A program made the position numbers and the translations under genes. From Polaribacter sp. (GTDB lineage Bacteria > Bacteroidota > Bacteroidia > Flavobacteriales > Flavobacteriaceae): DNA of 64,000 nt. Position 1 is the first letter of the stretch, and every line of letters starts with the position of its first letter. Below the pieces are notes generated by a model. It worked only from the letters and a program-made list of their open reading frames with translations. It was not told the origin of the DNA and did not search any database. The stretch is from the NCBI GenBank assembly GCA_023254055.1, contig JALQYN010000065.1, positions 20,695 through 84,694 on the forward strand, in the 5' to 3' direction. Of the stretch, positions 53,650 to 63,377 are shown piece after piece.

Positions 53650-54726
53650 ATGAGAAAACATCTATACATCTTTCCCTTAATTGCAACTACTTTATTGATA
53701 ACAAGTTGTGGTACTGAAAACAAAAACGATAGTGTAAGCACTTCACCAGCAATCATAGTCAAAGTAAACAAAGTACAAAACAATAAGAATGCCTCTTTTT
53801 TATCAGTTAGTGGTAAAATACAAGCTGAAAAAAGTGCAGATTTAAGCACTAGAATGATGGGTTATGTTGATAAAGTGCATGTAAATGTTGGTGACAAAGT
53901 TATCAAAGGACAATTATTAGTTTCTCTAAAAAATACCGATTTACAAGCAAAAAAAGCACAAGTTAATGCCAATATTACACAAGCAAAAGCGGCATTTATA
54001 AACGCAGAAAAAAACTACAACCGTTTTCAAAACTTATACAAGAGTAACAGTATTACCCAAAAAGAAATGGATGATATGACTGCAAGTTATCAAATGGCAA
54101 AAGCAGGTTTAGAAGCTGCAAATCAATTAAAAAATGAAATAAACGCACAGTTTGCATATAGTAATATTATTGCTCCTTTTGGCGGAATTATTACTCGTAA
54201 GAATATAGAAAATGGCGATATGGCGTCACCAGGAATGCCTTTAATAAGTATTGAAAACCCGAGTGTTTTCGAAGTAATAGCTATGGTTCCAGAAACTGAA
54301 ATCTCAGAAATAAAAAATGAAACCAAAGTTCGTGTTTTGGTAAAATCTATCAATTCATTGATAACCGGAAAAGTTACAGAAATAAGCGCATCCTCAAAAA
54401 ATACTGGCGGACAATATTTGGTGAAAATCAAATTAGAAAAATCAACTGGATCCATTTTATCAGGAATGTTTGCAACGGTTCAATTTCCTTCAAAAAGGAA
54501 AACAAATAACATGGTTTTAATTTCTAAAGACGCATTAATTTCTAATGGACAATTAAATGGTGTTTACACGGTAAGTCAAAGTAATAAAGCGTTATTACGT
54601 TGGTTGCGTTTGGGTAGAACTTATGGAAACCAAGTAGAGGTTTTATCGGGTCTATCAATAAATGAATCCTATATAATTTCTTCAAAAGGGAAATTATACA
54701 ACGGAGCAAAAGTTACAATTCAATAA
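53650..54726 (+). CDS. RND efflux periplasmic adaptor (MFP), lipoprotein
   Basis: A 358-residue membrane-fusion protein. Lipoprotein signal (IATTLLITSC, Cys20). Beta-barrel and lipoyl segments: SVSGKIQAEKSADLSTRMMG, VHVNVGDKVIKGQLLVSLKN, and a coiled-coil hairpin (QAKAAFINAEKNYNRFQNLY). FGGIITRKNIENGDMASPGM and the C-terminal membrane-proximal domain are complete. It bridges the RND pump to TolC. Confidence 0.93.
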   Translation: MRKHLYIFPLIATTLLITSCGTENKNDSVSTSPAIIVKVNKVQNNKNASFLSVSGKIQAEKSADLSTRMMGYVDKVHVNVGDKVIKGQLLVSLKNTDLQAKKAQVNANITQAKAAFINAEKNYNRFQNLYKSNSITQKEMDDMTASYQMAKAGLEAANQLKNEINAQFAYSNIIAPFGGIITRKNIENGDMASPGMPLISIENPSVFEVIAMVPETEISEIKNETKVRVLVKSINSLITGKVTEISASSKNTGGQYLVKIKLEKSTGSILSGMFATVQFPSKRKTNNMVLISKDALISNGQLNGVYTVSQSNKALLRWLRLGRTYGNQVEVLSGLSINESYIISSKGKLYNGAKVTIQ

Positions 54727-54744
54727 CAAAATAAAGAAGAACAA

Positions 54745-57700
54745 ATGAAAGAAGGTTTAGCAGGAAAAATAGCCAAAGTATTTATTGGCTCTAAACTTAC
54801 TGTGCTTTTAATGATCGTATTTATGGTTATTGGCGTGTACAGTTCGTTTTTAATTCCAAGAGAAGAAGAACCACAAATCGATGTGCCTATGGCAGATATT
54901 TTTGTTGGATATCCGGGTGCAAGCCCAACAGAAGTTGAATCTAGAGTTATCAAACCTTTAGAAAAATTAATTTCAAATATTAAAGGAGTAGAATATGTGT
55001 ATTCTTCATCAATGAAAGAGCAAGGAATGGTTATTGTTCAGTTTTATGTTGGCGAAGATATTGAAAGATCGTTCGTAAAACTATACAATGAAATTAATAA
55101 ACACATGGATCAAATGCCAAAAGGGGTTACCTTCCCTTTGGTAAAAACACGAGCTATTGATGATGTGCCAATGTTGGGTTTAACTTTGTGGAGCGAAAAC
55201 TACAATGATTATCAATTAAGTCAAATAGCAGAAGAATTAGAGAGTGAAATAAAAAAAGTAAAAGATGTTTCTATTACCAATAAAATTGGCGGAAGAAGCA
55301 GACAACTACGTGTAGTGTTAGATAAAGATAAGATGGCAGAAAGCGGTCTAGATTTTTTATCAGTTTCTCAAATGATTGAAGCAAATAATACACAATTAAA
55401 CGCTGGAAGTTTTAATAAAAACGATACCGAATTCTTAGTTAATACAGGAAAATTTTTACAAATAGCTGAAGATGTTGAAAACTTAGTTGTTGGTGTTCAA
55501 CAAAACAGACCTATTTATTTAAAACAAATTGCAAAAATTTTAGACGGACCAGAGATTCCACAAAATTACGTGAGCTTAGGTTTTGGTAATGCGAGCAACA
55601 AGAATCAAACATACAACTCAGAATATCCTGCAGTTACGATTTCTGTAGCCAAAAGGAAAGGCGCAGATGCAATGAAAATTGCAGAAGTAGTTATTGATAA
55701 AATAGCGCGTTTACGAACGACGTTAATTCCAGATGATGTTCATCTAGAAATTACTAGAAACTACGGAGAAACGGCTTCTCATAAAGTATCAGAATTGTTG
55801 TTACACCTTATAGGTTCTATTTTTGCAGTAACGCTTGTTGTTATGTTAGCCATGGGTTGGCGAGGCGGATTGGTTGTGTTTTTATCTGTACCAATTACGT
55901 TTGCATTAACATTGCTAAGCTATTATATGTTAGATTATACGCTAAACAGAATTACGCTTTTTGCGTTGGTATTTGTAACCGGAATTGTAGTTGATGATTC
56001 TATTATTATCGCAGAAAATATGCACAGGCACTTTAAGATGAAACGCTTGCCTTTTAAACAAGCTGCTTTATATGCCATCAATGAAGTTGGTAACCCAACT
56101 ATTTTAGCAACGTTTACGGTAATTGCATCTGTTTTACCAATGGCTTTTGTTTCTGGGTTAATGGGTCCATATATGGCACCAATGCCAATTGGAGCATCCA
56201 TTGCAATGATTTTATCACTATTTGTTGCCTTAACAATAACACCGTATTTAGGATATATTTTTTTAAGAGAAAAAGACAAAACTGCCCTTACGGCAGACGG
56301 GAAAGGAGCTGATGAAAAACCAGAAAAACCATTAGAAGAAACATTTATTTATAAAGTATATAATAAATTAGAACGTCCTTTATTAGAAAACACGACTAAA
56401 AGATGGTTGTTTTTAGGAGGAACTTTTGTGTTGTTAATTGCATCAATGTTGCTTTTTCTTACCAAATCTGTTGCTGTAAAAATGTTACCATTTGATAACA
56501 AAAATGAGTTTCAGGTTGTGATAGACATGCCAGAAGGAACTACTTTAGAAAGAACAGCAGTAGTAACCAAAGAAATAGCGCAGTATTTATCAACTAGAAC
56601 CGAAGTAGTTAATTATCAAAATTATATTGGTACTTCAGCACCAATCACCTTTAACGGGTTGGTTCGTCATTATGATTTGCGTGGAGGAAGCAACATGGCA
56701 GACATTCAAGTAAATTTAGTTGATAAAGGAGCACGTTCTGCACAGAGTCATGATATTGCAAAATTGTTCCGTCCAGAAATTCAAAAAATAGCATCAAAAT
56801 ACAATGCAAATGTAAAATTGGTTGAAGTTCCTCCAGGACCCCCAGTTTTATCTACAATTGTTGCAGAAGTCTATGGGCCAGATTACAATGAACAAATTAA
56901 CATAGCATATCACCTTAAAAATATTTTAAAAGAAACAGAGGATGTTGTAGATGTAGATTGGATGGTAGAAGCAGACCAAATAGAATATCAATTCAAAATA
57001 AATAAAGAAAAAGCAATGTTATATGGTGTTGCACCTCAGCAAATATCATACACCCTAAATATGGCATTGTCTAACCGAGCAATTACTAATTTGTACAATG
57101 AGGATGCGGTAAATCAAATAGGATTGGTGTTGGCTCTTGAAGAAAAAGAAAAATCGACAATACAGGATATTGCTCAATTAAAAATCAAATCAAAATCTGG
57201 AATAATGGTTCCAATTGCAGATTTGGTTGAAATTAATAAAGCTGCTAGTGTAAAAAGCATCTATCGTAAAAATCAAAAAAGAGTTGTCTATGTTATTGCA
57301 GATATGGCAGGAGAATTAGAAAGTCCGGCTTACGCAATTTTAGGAATGGAAGATAAATTAAAAGAAATTCCGCTTCCGAAAGGCTATGAAATTAATGAAA
57401 TGTATTTGGGGCAGCCAGATTTTGAAGATGATTATACCGTAAAATGGGATGGAGAATGGCAAATTACTTTAGAAGTTTTTAGAGATTTAGGAATTGCTTT
57501 TTTAGGAGCGATTATATTGATTTATATTTTAATTGTAGGTTGGTTTCAAAACTTTAAAGCACCAATTGTAATGATGGTTGCAATTCCTTTATCATTAATC
57601 GGAATTATTTTAGGACACTGGTTTATGGGTGCATTTTTTACTGCAACTTCTTTTATTGGAATGATTGCTTTGGCCGGAATTATGGTAAGAAACTCTGTTT

Positions 57701-57960
57701 TGTTAATTGACTTTATCAACTTAAGAACCGCAGAAGGTGTTCCGCTAAAACAAGCAGCAATAGAGGCAGGAGCCGTTAGAACAACCCCAATTTTATTAAC
57801 CGCAGGAACCGTTGTAATTGGAGCGTTTGTTATTTTATTTGATCCAATATTTCAAGGATTAGCCATTTCGTTAATGGGAGGAACTATTGTGAGCACAGTG
57901 CTAACTTTGTTAGTTGTGCCATTGGTATATTATATGATTGAAAGAAAAAACTATAAATAA
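54745..57960 (+). CDS. RND efflux permease
   Basis: A 1071-residue proton-driven inner-membrane pump with twelve helices. N-terminal VYSSFLIPREEEPQIDVPMA, GYPGASPTEVESRVIKPLEK, then the proton-relay region FVTGIVVDDSIIIAENMHRH with the paired aspartates. The PREEEPQID segment and the family pattern differ from E. coli AcrB, so it belongs to a Bacteroidetes HAE/HME-like branch. Substrate unknown; its neighbours suggest a metal or redox-active compound. Confidence 0.92.
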   Translation: MKEGLAGKIAKVFIGSKLTVLLMIVFMVIGVYSSFLIPREEEPQIDVPMADIFVGYPGASPTEVESRVIKPLEKLISNIKGVEYVYSSSMKEQGMVIVQFYVGEDIERSFVKLYNEINKHMDQMPKGVTFPLVKTRAIDDVPMLGLTLWSENYNDYQLSQIAEELESEIKKVKDVSITNKIGGRSRQLRVVLDKDKMAESGLDFLSVSQMIEANNTQLNAGSFNKNDTEFLVNTGKFLQIAEDVENLVVGVQQNRPIYLKQIAKILDGPEIPQNYVSLGFGNASNKNQTYNSEYPAVTISVAKRKGADAMKIAEVVIDKIARLRTTLIPDDVHLEITRNYGETASHKVSELLLHLIGSIFAVTLVVMLAMGWRGGLVVFLSVPITFALTLLSYYMLDYTLNRITLFALVFVTGIVVDDSIIIAENMHRHFKMKRLPFKQAALYAINEVGNPTILATFTVIASVLPMAFVSGLMGPYMAPMPIGASIAMILSLFVALTITPYLGYIFLREKDKTALTADGKGADEKPEKPLEETFIYKVYNKLERPLLENTTKRWLFLGGTFVLLIASMLLFLTKSVAVKMLPFDNKNEFQVVIDMPEGTTLERTAVVTKEIAQYLSTRTEVVNYQNYIGTSAPITFNGLVRHYDLRGGSNMADIQVNLVDKGARSAQSHDIAKLFRPEIQKIASKYNANVKLVEVPPGPPVLSTIVAEVYGPDYNEQINIAYHLKNILKETEDVVDVDWMVEADQIEYQFKINKEKAMLYGVAPQQISYTLNMALSNRAITNLYNEDAVNQIGLVLALEEKEKSTIQDIAQLKIKSKSGIMVPIADLVEINKAASVKSIYRKNQKRVVYVIADMAGELESPAYAILGMEDKLKEIPLPKGYEINEMYLGQPDFEDDYTVKWDGEWQITLEVFRDLGIAFLGAIILIYILIVGWFQNFKAPIVMMVAIPLSLIGIILGHWFMGAFFTATSFIGMIALAGIMVRNSVLLIDFINLRTAEGVPLKQAAIEAGAVRTTPILLTAGTVVIGAFVILFDPIFQGLAISLMGGTIVSTVLTLLVVPLVYYMIERKNYK

Positions 57961-57961
57961 T

Positions 57962-58267
57962 ATGAAATTAGTAATCGTAACAGCAGTCAAAGAGTTTCAT
58001 ACTGAAATCGTTAAACTCTTTAAAGAAGGAAATATCAATAACTTTAGCAAACTAGATATTGAAGGATATAAAAACGGAAACGCGGATGCGTTATCTTCAA
58101 ATTGGTTTGCTGCGGATAAACAAGGGAATGAATCTAATATGTTTTTTTCTTTTACAGAAAGCGAAAACATAGATGCTCTTTTTAAACTAATACATGAATT
58201 CAATAACAACGTAGAAACCAACAATCCTATAAGAGCAATTGTTGTTCCTATAGAAAAATTTATATAA
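57962..58267 (+). CDS. small protein, possibly PII-like, after RND permease
   Basis: A 101-residue protein: MKLVIVTAVKEFHTEIVKLF, KEGNINNFSKLDIEGYKNGN, and the C-terminal EFNNNVETNNPIRAIVVPIE. The beta-alpha-beta pattern with INNFSKLDIEGYK resembles the ferredoxin-like fold of PII signal proteins, and small PII-like proteins are known next to metal RND pumps (DUF3240 next to CzcA). The link is by fold and position only. I use ATG 57962, 1 bp after the RND stop. Confidence 0.6.
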   Translation: MKLVIVTAVKEFHTEIVKLFKEGNINNFSKLDIEGYKNGNADALSSNWFAADKQGNESNMFFSFTESENIDALFKLIHEFNNNVETNNPIRAIVVPIEKFI

Positions 58268-58283
58268 TCGTAAAATCAATAAC

Positions 58284-58472
58284 ATGTTAAATAGATATAT
58301 TAGAGCAATAGCAGGAACCTTTATAATTTTAAGTGTTGTACTTAGTGTTTACATTAACCAAAATTGGTTGTGGTTTACAGTATTTGTTGGCGCCAATTTG
58401 ATTCAATCATCCATTACAAAATGGTGTTTAATGGAAACAATTTTAAAGAACGTTTTTAAAATTAAAGAGTAA
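58284..58472 (+). CDS. DUF2892 (YgaP-like) membrane protein
   Basis: A 62-residue protein with two hydrophobic helices (YIRAIAGTFIILSVVLSVYI and NWLWFTVFVGANLIQSSIT) and the DUF2892 sequence LNRYIRAIAGTFIIL; KWCLMETILKN at the end holds the conserved cysteine. DUF2892 is often fused or next to rhodanese (sulfur) domains. It is the last gene of the RND operon, followed by a terminator. Confidence 0.85.
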   Translation: MLNRYIRAIAGTFIILSVVLSVYINQNWLWFTVFVGANLIQSSITKWCLMETILKNVFKIKE

Positions 58473-58477
58473 ATATA

Positions 58478-58503
58478 AAGCCGCGTTTTGCGGCTTTTTT
58501 TTA
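58478..58503 (+). terminator. terminator of RND efflux operon
   Basis: AAAGCCGC pairs with GCGGCTTT around GTTTT, followed by a run of T. Confidence 0.9.
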
Positions 58504-58556
58504 TGCCAATTATTTATTCTAAAGAATCTTAACTAATTTTTAACTAAAAAATAAAA

Positions 58557-58585
58557 AGTTGCATATGCAACTAATAGTATTTTTG
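58557..58585 (+). promoter_or_regulatory. MarR operator and promoter
   Basis: AGTTGCATATGCAACT (58557-58572) is a perfect 16-bp palindrome whose TTG (58559-58561) serves as -33; after 16 bp comes TATTTTTG (58578-58585), and the marR ATG starts 4 bases later (CGCC). The dyad overlaps the promoter, the usual layout of MarR auto-repression, and the mRNA may be leaderless. Confidence 0.65.
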
Positions 58586-58589
58586 CGCC

Positions 58590-59054
58590 ATGAAATCTGA
58601 AGAAATTGAAATTGATTTTGAAAACTCAATAGGTCCTTGGATAGGTAGCACTATAAAGGTTATTGATTATTATATACATGAAGAAATCAAAGCAGAAAAA
58701 TTAGATCTAACAAAAGAGCAAATCATTATTCTTAAAAACCTCTTTTTTAATGATGGTATTAATCAAAACGAACTTGCTTGTTTAACCTTAAGAAATAAAT
58801 CTTCTTTAACGAGACTGTTAGTCAAAATGGAAAAGAAGAATTATATCATTAGAAAACAAAGCAAAGAAGATAAGAGAATTAACAACGTTTTTATTACACC
58901 ATTAGGAAAAGAAATGTTTGTACAAACCAGGCCCATGATAAAAAAAACAATGGATATCATGGAAAAAGACATTTCAAAAAAAGAAAAACAAATAATGATA
59001 TCATTATTAAAAAAAATTCAAACCAACTTTGGCTTAACTATAGAGTCTTTATAA
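58590..59054 (+). CDS. MarR-family transcriptional regulator
   Basis: A 154-residue winged helix-turn-helix protein. Core: LTKEQIIILKNLFFNDGINQ, NELACLTLRNKSSLTRLLVK, then the wing KQSKEDKRINNVFITPLGKE. These are MarR hallmarks, with the D-x-R motif (EDKR). It probably represses the downstream RND operon and is released by a small ligand. The palindrome in its own promoter supports self-control. Confidence 0.92.
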   Translation: MKSEEIEIDFENSIGPWIGSTIKVIDYYIHEEIKAEKLDLTKEQIIILKNLFFNDGINQNELACLTLRNKSSLTRLLVKMEKKNYIIRKQSKEDKRINNVFITPLGKEMFVQTRPMIKKTMDIMEKDISKKEKQIMISLLKKIQTNFGLTIESL

Positions 59055-59063
59055 CTAATTAAC

Positions 59064-60176
59064 ATGAGAAAAATTATTCTTTCAGTACTGGGTTTATTAT
59101 TAATTGCCGCAGCTTTACTATTATCAAAAAGCATGATTGATAACAAACAAAAACCAAAACCAAGATACAGTAAAACAATAAAAACTGTTTTTGTAGAAAA
59201 TGTAACAAATAAAGAAATTCCGATTGTCATCAAAGCAAGTGGAAATTTAGTTGCCAAAAATAAAATAGAACTCTTTTCGGAGGTTCAAGGGGTTTTACAT
59301 ACCACAAAAAAAGAATTTAAAGTTGGGGTAAACTTTTTAGAAAACGAAACACTTTTAAACATTAATAGCGATGAATTTTATGCAAGTTTACAATCTCAAA
59401 AAAGCAACTTAATTAATAGCATTACAGCGATAATGCCAGACATTCGATTAGACTTTCCAAAAGAGTTTAACAAATGGCAAACGTATTTAAATAGCTTTGA
59501 TTTAAACAATGCCACACCAAAACTGCCAAGTTTTTCTACAGATAAAGAAAAATATTTTGTTTCGGGAAAAGGAATTACTACAGGTTATTTTAATGTAAAA
59601 AACTTAGAAGTGAAGTTAAAAAAGTACAGTATAAAAGCTCCTTATAAAGGCATTTTAACAGAAACTTTTGTTACAGATGGAACCTTGGTAAGAGCGGGAC
59701 AAAAATTAGGAGAATTTATAGATCCATCTATTTTTGAAATGGAAGTATCTATCAATGCTGCTTTTGCAGATTTACTAAAAATTGGCAATTCGGTTTCTTT
59801 AACCAACTTAGAAAGAACAAAAACCTACAGCGGAAAAGTTGTTCGTGTTAACGGTAAAGTAGATTTAGCCTCTCAAACGGTAAAAGCATTTATAGAAGTT
59901 GCTCATAAAGATCTAAAAGACGGAATGTATTTAGAAGCCCATGTTGTAGCAAAATCAGAGAAAAATGCTTTTGAAGTTTCAAGAAAATTATTGATAAATA
60001 ACAACAGCGTTTATACGGTTAAAGACACTATTTTAAAACTTATTGAAGTAAACCCTGTATATTTTAATGCAGAATCAGTAGTGATAAAAGGCTTACCAAA
60101 TAACACATCGGTTTTAACCCAATCTGTTCCAGGAGCATTTGACGGAATGGTTGTTAAAATTCAAAAAAACAACTAA
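59064..60176 (+). CDS. RND efflux periplasmic adaptor (MFP)
   Basis: A 370-residue membrane-fusion protein. It has an N-terminal helix (IILSVLGLLLIAAALLL), and the barrel-sandwich part is KASGNLVAKNKIELFSEVQG; the second lipoyl half is YSIKAPYKGILTETFVTDGT, then LVRAGQKLGEFIDPSIFEME. The coiled-coil hairpin is short. No lipobox, unlike the first adaptor. Starts 9 bp after marR; the RND gene follows after 3 bp. Confidence 0.92.
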   Translation: MRKIILSVLGLLLIAAALLLSKSMIDNKQKPKPRYSKTIKTVFVENVTNKEIPIVIKASGNLVAKNKIELFSEVQGVLHTTKKEFKVGVNFLENETLLNINSDEFYASLQSQKSNLINSITAIMPDIRLDFPKEFNKWQTYLNSFDLNNATPKLPSFSTDKEKYFVSGKGITTGYFNVKNLEVKLKKYSIKAPYKGILTETFVTDGTLVRAGQKLGEFIDPSIFEMEVSINAAFADLLKIGNSVSLTNLERTKTYSGKVVRVNGKVDLASQTVKAFIEVAHKDLKDGMYLEAHVVAKSEKNAFEVSRKLLINNNSVYTVKDTILKLIEVNPVYFNAESVVIKGLPNNTSVLTQSVPGAFDGMVVKIQKNN

Positions 60177-60179
60177 CAG

Positions 60180-63100
60180 ATGAAAAAAATAATTACATAT
60201 TTCATCAAATACCCTGTTGCAGTGAACGTTTTTATTATTGCGTTTGTAGCCTTTGGTATTATTGGTATTTTAGGAATGAAGTCTTCTTTTTTTCCATTGG
60301 TAGATTCACAACTTATAAGTATAAATCTAACGTACCCAGGAGCATCACCAGAAGAAATTGAAGAAGGAGTTGTCTTAAAAATTGAAGACAACTTAAAAGG
60401 AATTGTAGGGGTAGAAAGAGTTACATCGGTCTCTAGAGAAAATTCTGCTTCGGTAAACGTAGAGGTTGTAAAAGGTAAAAACATAGATATTGTTTTATCA
60501 GATGTAAAAAATGCGGTTGATAGAGTTCCTTCTTTTCCTTCGGGAATGGAACCTCCTGTAATCGCAAAAGTAGAGTCTATTAGACCAACCATTAGTTTTA
60601 CAATTAGTGGAGATGGCTTGTCTTTAAAATCGTTGAAAGATTATGCTAGAACAATTGAAAATGACCTAAGGAGTTTAGACGGAATTTCACAAGTTTCACT
60701 TTCTGGATTTCCTGCAGAAGAAATAGAAATTTCTGTAAGAGAAAATGATTTAAGAGCCTATAATTTATCAATTACAGAAGTAACAAATGCGGTTAGAAAT
60801 ACAAACCTTTTAATTACAGGAGGTAATATTAAAACCACAGAAGAGGATTATTTAATTAGAGCAAGAAACAGATCATATTACGGTGTAGAATTGCAAAATT
60901 TAATTGTAAGAACTACTACAGCCGGAAACATTATTAGACTAAAAGATATTGCAGAGGTAAAAGATACTTGGTCAGAAAATCCAGATAGACTTTATTATAA
61001 CGGAGACGTTGCAATCAATGTAACTGTTAGTAACACCAATAATGAAGATTTAATTACATCTGCAGATAAAATTAAAGAGTACATTAATAAGTTCAATCAA
61101 CAAAACAGTAATGTTACGTTAAATATTTCAAGCGATGCCTCAATTACATTAAACCAAAGAACACAATTATTGGTAGAAAATGGAATAATGGGAATCATAT
61201 TGGTTTTGTTTTTCTTGGCACTATTTTTAAATGTACGCCTGGCTTTTTGGGTAGCTTTTGGTTTGCCTATTTCATTTTTAGGAATGTTTATTTTTGCAGC
61301 TCAATTAGGAGTTACGATAAATGTATTATCACTTTTTGGGATGATCATCGTAATCGGTATTTTAGTTGATGATGGAATTGTAATAGGAGAAAATATTTAC
61401 CATCATTACTACGATAAAGGAAAGTCTAAAATTAGAGCAGCAATTGACGGAACCATGGAGGTTATCCCTCCAATTGTTTCTGCAATCTTAACAACACTTA
61501 TTGCCTTTTCTACCTTCTTTTTTGTGGATGGAAGAATAGGAAGTTTCTTTGGGGAGGTTTCTACAATTGTAATATTAACATTAAGCGTTTCACTAGTAGA
61601 AGCTTTAATTATACTTCCTGCACATATTGCACATTCAAAAGCTTTATCGAGAAGAAAAGAGGAATTAGGTATTGAAAAGAAACCTAATAAAATGGAAGCT
61701 TTTTTTAGAAATGCAAATAAAAAAGCAGATGGATTGTTAGTTTTTGTTAGAGATACTTATTTTGTTCCTTTTTTACGATTTTCTTTAAAAAATAAAGTGT
61801 TTGCTTTTGCCATTCCAATTGCTTTGTTAACCTTTAGTTTTGGAGCTATTGGAGGAGGAACGGTTAAAACATCATTTTTCCCCTCTATTGCCAGTGATCG
61901 AATTCAGGTTACTCTAAAAATGCCACAAGGAACCAACGATCAAATTACAGATTCTATTATTTCGGTGATTGAAGATAAAGTCTGGTTAGTGAGTGAAGAA
62001 TTTACAAAAAGACAATCTGATAATTCAAGAGTTGTACAAAACGTAATTAAAAGAGTTGGACCAGGAACAGCAAACGCAACTTTAACCATAAACTTGTTGC
62101 CTGGAGAATCTAGAGAGTTTTCATCTCCAGAAATTACCAATGCAATTAGAGAAAAAGTAGGAAGAGTTTATAGTGCAGAGAGCCTTACTTTTGGTTCTGG
62201 AGGAAACTTTGGAGGAAGCCCAGTTGCTGTTTCTTTATTAGGAAACAATATTTCTGAACTAAAAGCAGCAAAAGAATTGTTGAAAGCAGAATTAGAAAAA
62301 AACACATTATTAAAAGACATCTCTGATAACGACCCTGCAGGAATCAAAGAAGTTCGTATTAAATTAAAAGACAATGCGTATTTGTTAGGATTGAACTTGC
62401 AATCTGTAATGAGTCAAGTTCGATTTGCGTTCTTTGGATCTCAAGCACAACGTTTTCAACGTGGACAAGATGAAATTAAAGTTTGGGTTCGTTATAACAA
62501 AAAAGACAGATCTTCTATTAAAAATTTAGACGATATGCGTGTGATTACGCCATCCAATGAGCGTGTTCCTTTTTCTGAAATTGCTACTTATGAAATAGAA
62601 CGTGGAGACATTGCTATTAATCATTTAAGTGGAAAAAGAGAGATTCAGATTACTGCAGACATGAAAACTCCTGGTGAAAGCGCAACCGATATCTTAGAAG
62701 ATGTAAAAGTGCGTATTATGCCAGAAATTACCTCTAAATATGCTACTGTAACACCATTATATGAAGGACAAAATAGAGAAGCTAAAAAGACAATTGATTC
62801 TGTAAAAATAATTGGACCAATTATTTTAATCTTAATTTATATGGTTATTGCTTTTACATTTAGATCGTATAGCCAACCTATATTATTAATTTTGTTAATC
62901 CCGTTTAGTATGATTGGGGTTGTTTGGGGTCATTATTTCCACAATTTTTCAATTGGTATTTTATCGTGGTTAGGAATTATTGCCTTAATAGGTATTATGG
63001 TAAATGACGGTTTGGTGCTTATTGGAAAATTCAACACGTATCTAAAGGAAGGAATGAAATACGATGAAGCCCTAATTCAAGCAGGAAAATCTCGTTTTAG

Positions 63101-63377
63101 AGCAATTGTTTTAACCTCGTTAACTACGGTAGCAGGTTTAGCACCATTATTATTAGAAAAAAGTAGACAAGCTCAATTTTTAAAACCAATGGCAATTTCT
63201 ATTTCCTACGGAATTGCAATTGCAACCATTTTAACATTGATTTTATTACCATTATTGCTCTCTGTTTCTAACCAAATTAAAGTTTGGATTAAGTGGTTAA
63301 AAACAGGAGAAAGAGTAACAAAAGAAGAAGTTGAAAGAGCAATTATCGAATCTAAATTTGTACATGATGAAGCATAA
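60180..63377 (+). CDS. RND efflux permease (HAE-type)
   Basis: A 1065-residue twelve-helix pump. N-terminal IITYFIKYPVAVNVFIIAFV, YPGASPEEIEEGVVLKIEDN, the proton-relay GILVDDGIVIGENIYHHYYD, and C-terminal WLGIIALIGIMVNDGLVLIG are all RND signatures. It differs from the upstream pump in sequence (PLVDSQLISINL versus PREEEPQIDVPM), so these are two independent pumps. Substrate unknown. Confidence 0.93.
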   Translation: MKKIITYFIKYPVAVNVFIIAFVAFGIIGILGMKSSFFPLVDSQLISINLTYPGASPEEIEEGVVLKIEDNLKGIVGVERVTSVSRENSASVNVEVVKGKNIDIVLSDVKNAVDRVPSFPSGMEPPVIAKVESIRPTISFTISGDGLSLKSLKDYARTIENDLRSLDGISQVSLSGFPAEEIEISVRENDLRAYNLSITEVTNAVRNTNLLITGGNIKTTEEDYLIRARNRSYYGVELQNLIVRTTTAGNIIRLKDIAEVKDTWSENPDRLYYNGDVAINVTVSNTNNEDLITSADKIKEYINKFNQQNSNVTLNISSDASITLNQRTQLLVENGIMGIILVLFFLALFLNVRLAFWVAFGLPISFLGMFIFAAQLGVTINVLSLFGMIIVIGILVDDGIVIGENIYHHYYDKGKSKIRAAIDGTMEVIPPIVSAILTTLIAFSTFFFVDGRIGSFFGEVSTIVILTLSVSLVEALIILPAHIAHSKALSRRKEELGIEKKPNKMEAFFRNANKKADGLLVFVRDTYFVPFLRFSLKNKVFAFAIPIALLTFSFGAIGGGTVKTSFFPSIASDRIQVTLKMPQGTNDQITDSIISVIEDKVWLVSEEFTKRQSDNSRVVQNVIKRVGPGTANATLTINLLPGESREFSSPEITNAIREKVGRVYSAESLTFGSGGNFGGSPVAVSLLGNNISELKAAKELLKAELEKNTLLKDISDNDPAGIKEVRIKLKDNAYLLGLNLQSVMSQVRFAFFGSQAQRFQRGQDEIKVWVRYNKKDRSSIKNLDDMRVITPSNERVPFSEIATYEIERGDIAINHLSGKREIQITADMKTPGESATDILEDVKVRIMPEITSKYATVTPLYEGQNREAKKTIDSVKIIGPIILILIYMVIAFTFRSYSQPILLILLIPFSMIGVVWGHYFHNFSIGILSWLGIIALIGIMVNDGLVLIGKFNTYLKEGMKYDEALIQAGKSRFRAIVLTSLTTVAGLAPLLLEKSRQAQFLKPMAISISYGIAIATILTLILLPLLLSVSNQIKVWIKWLKTGERVTKEEVERAIIESKFVHDEA

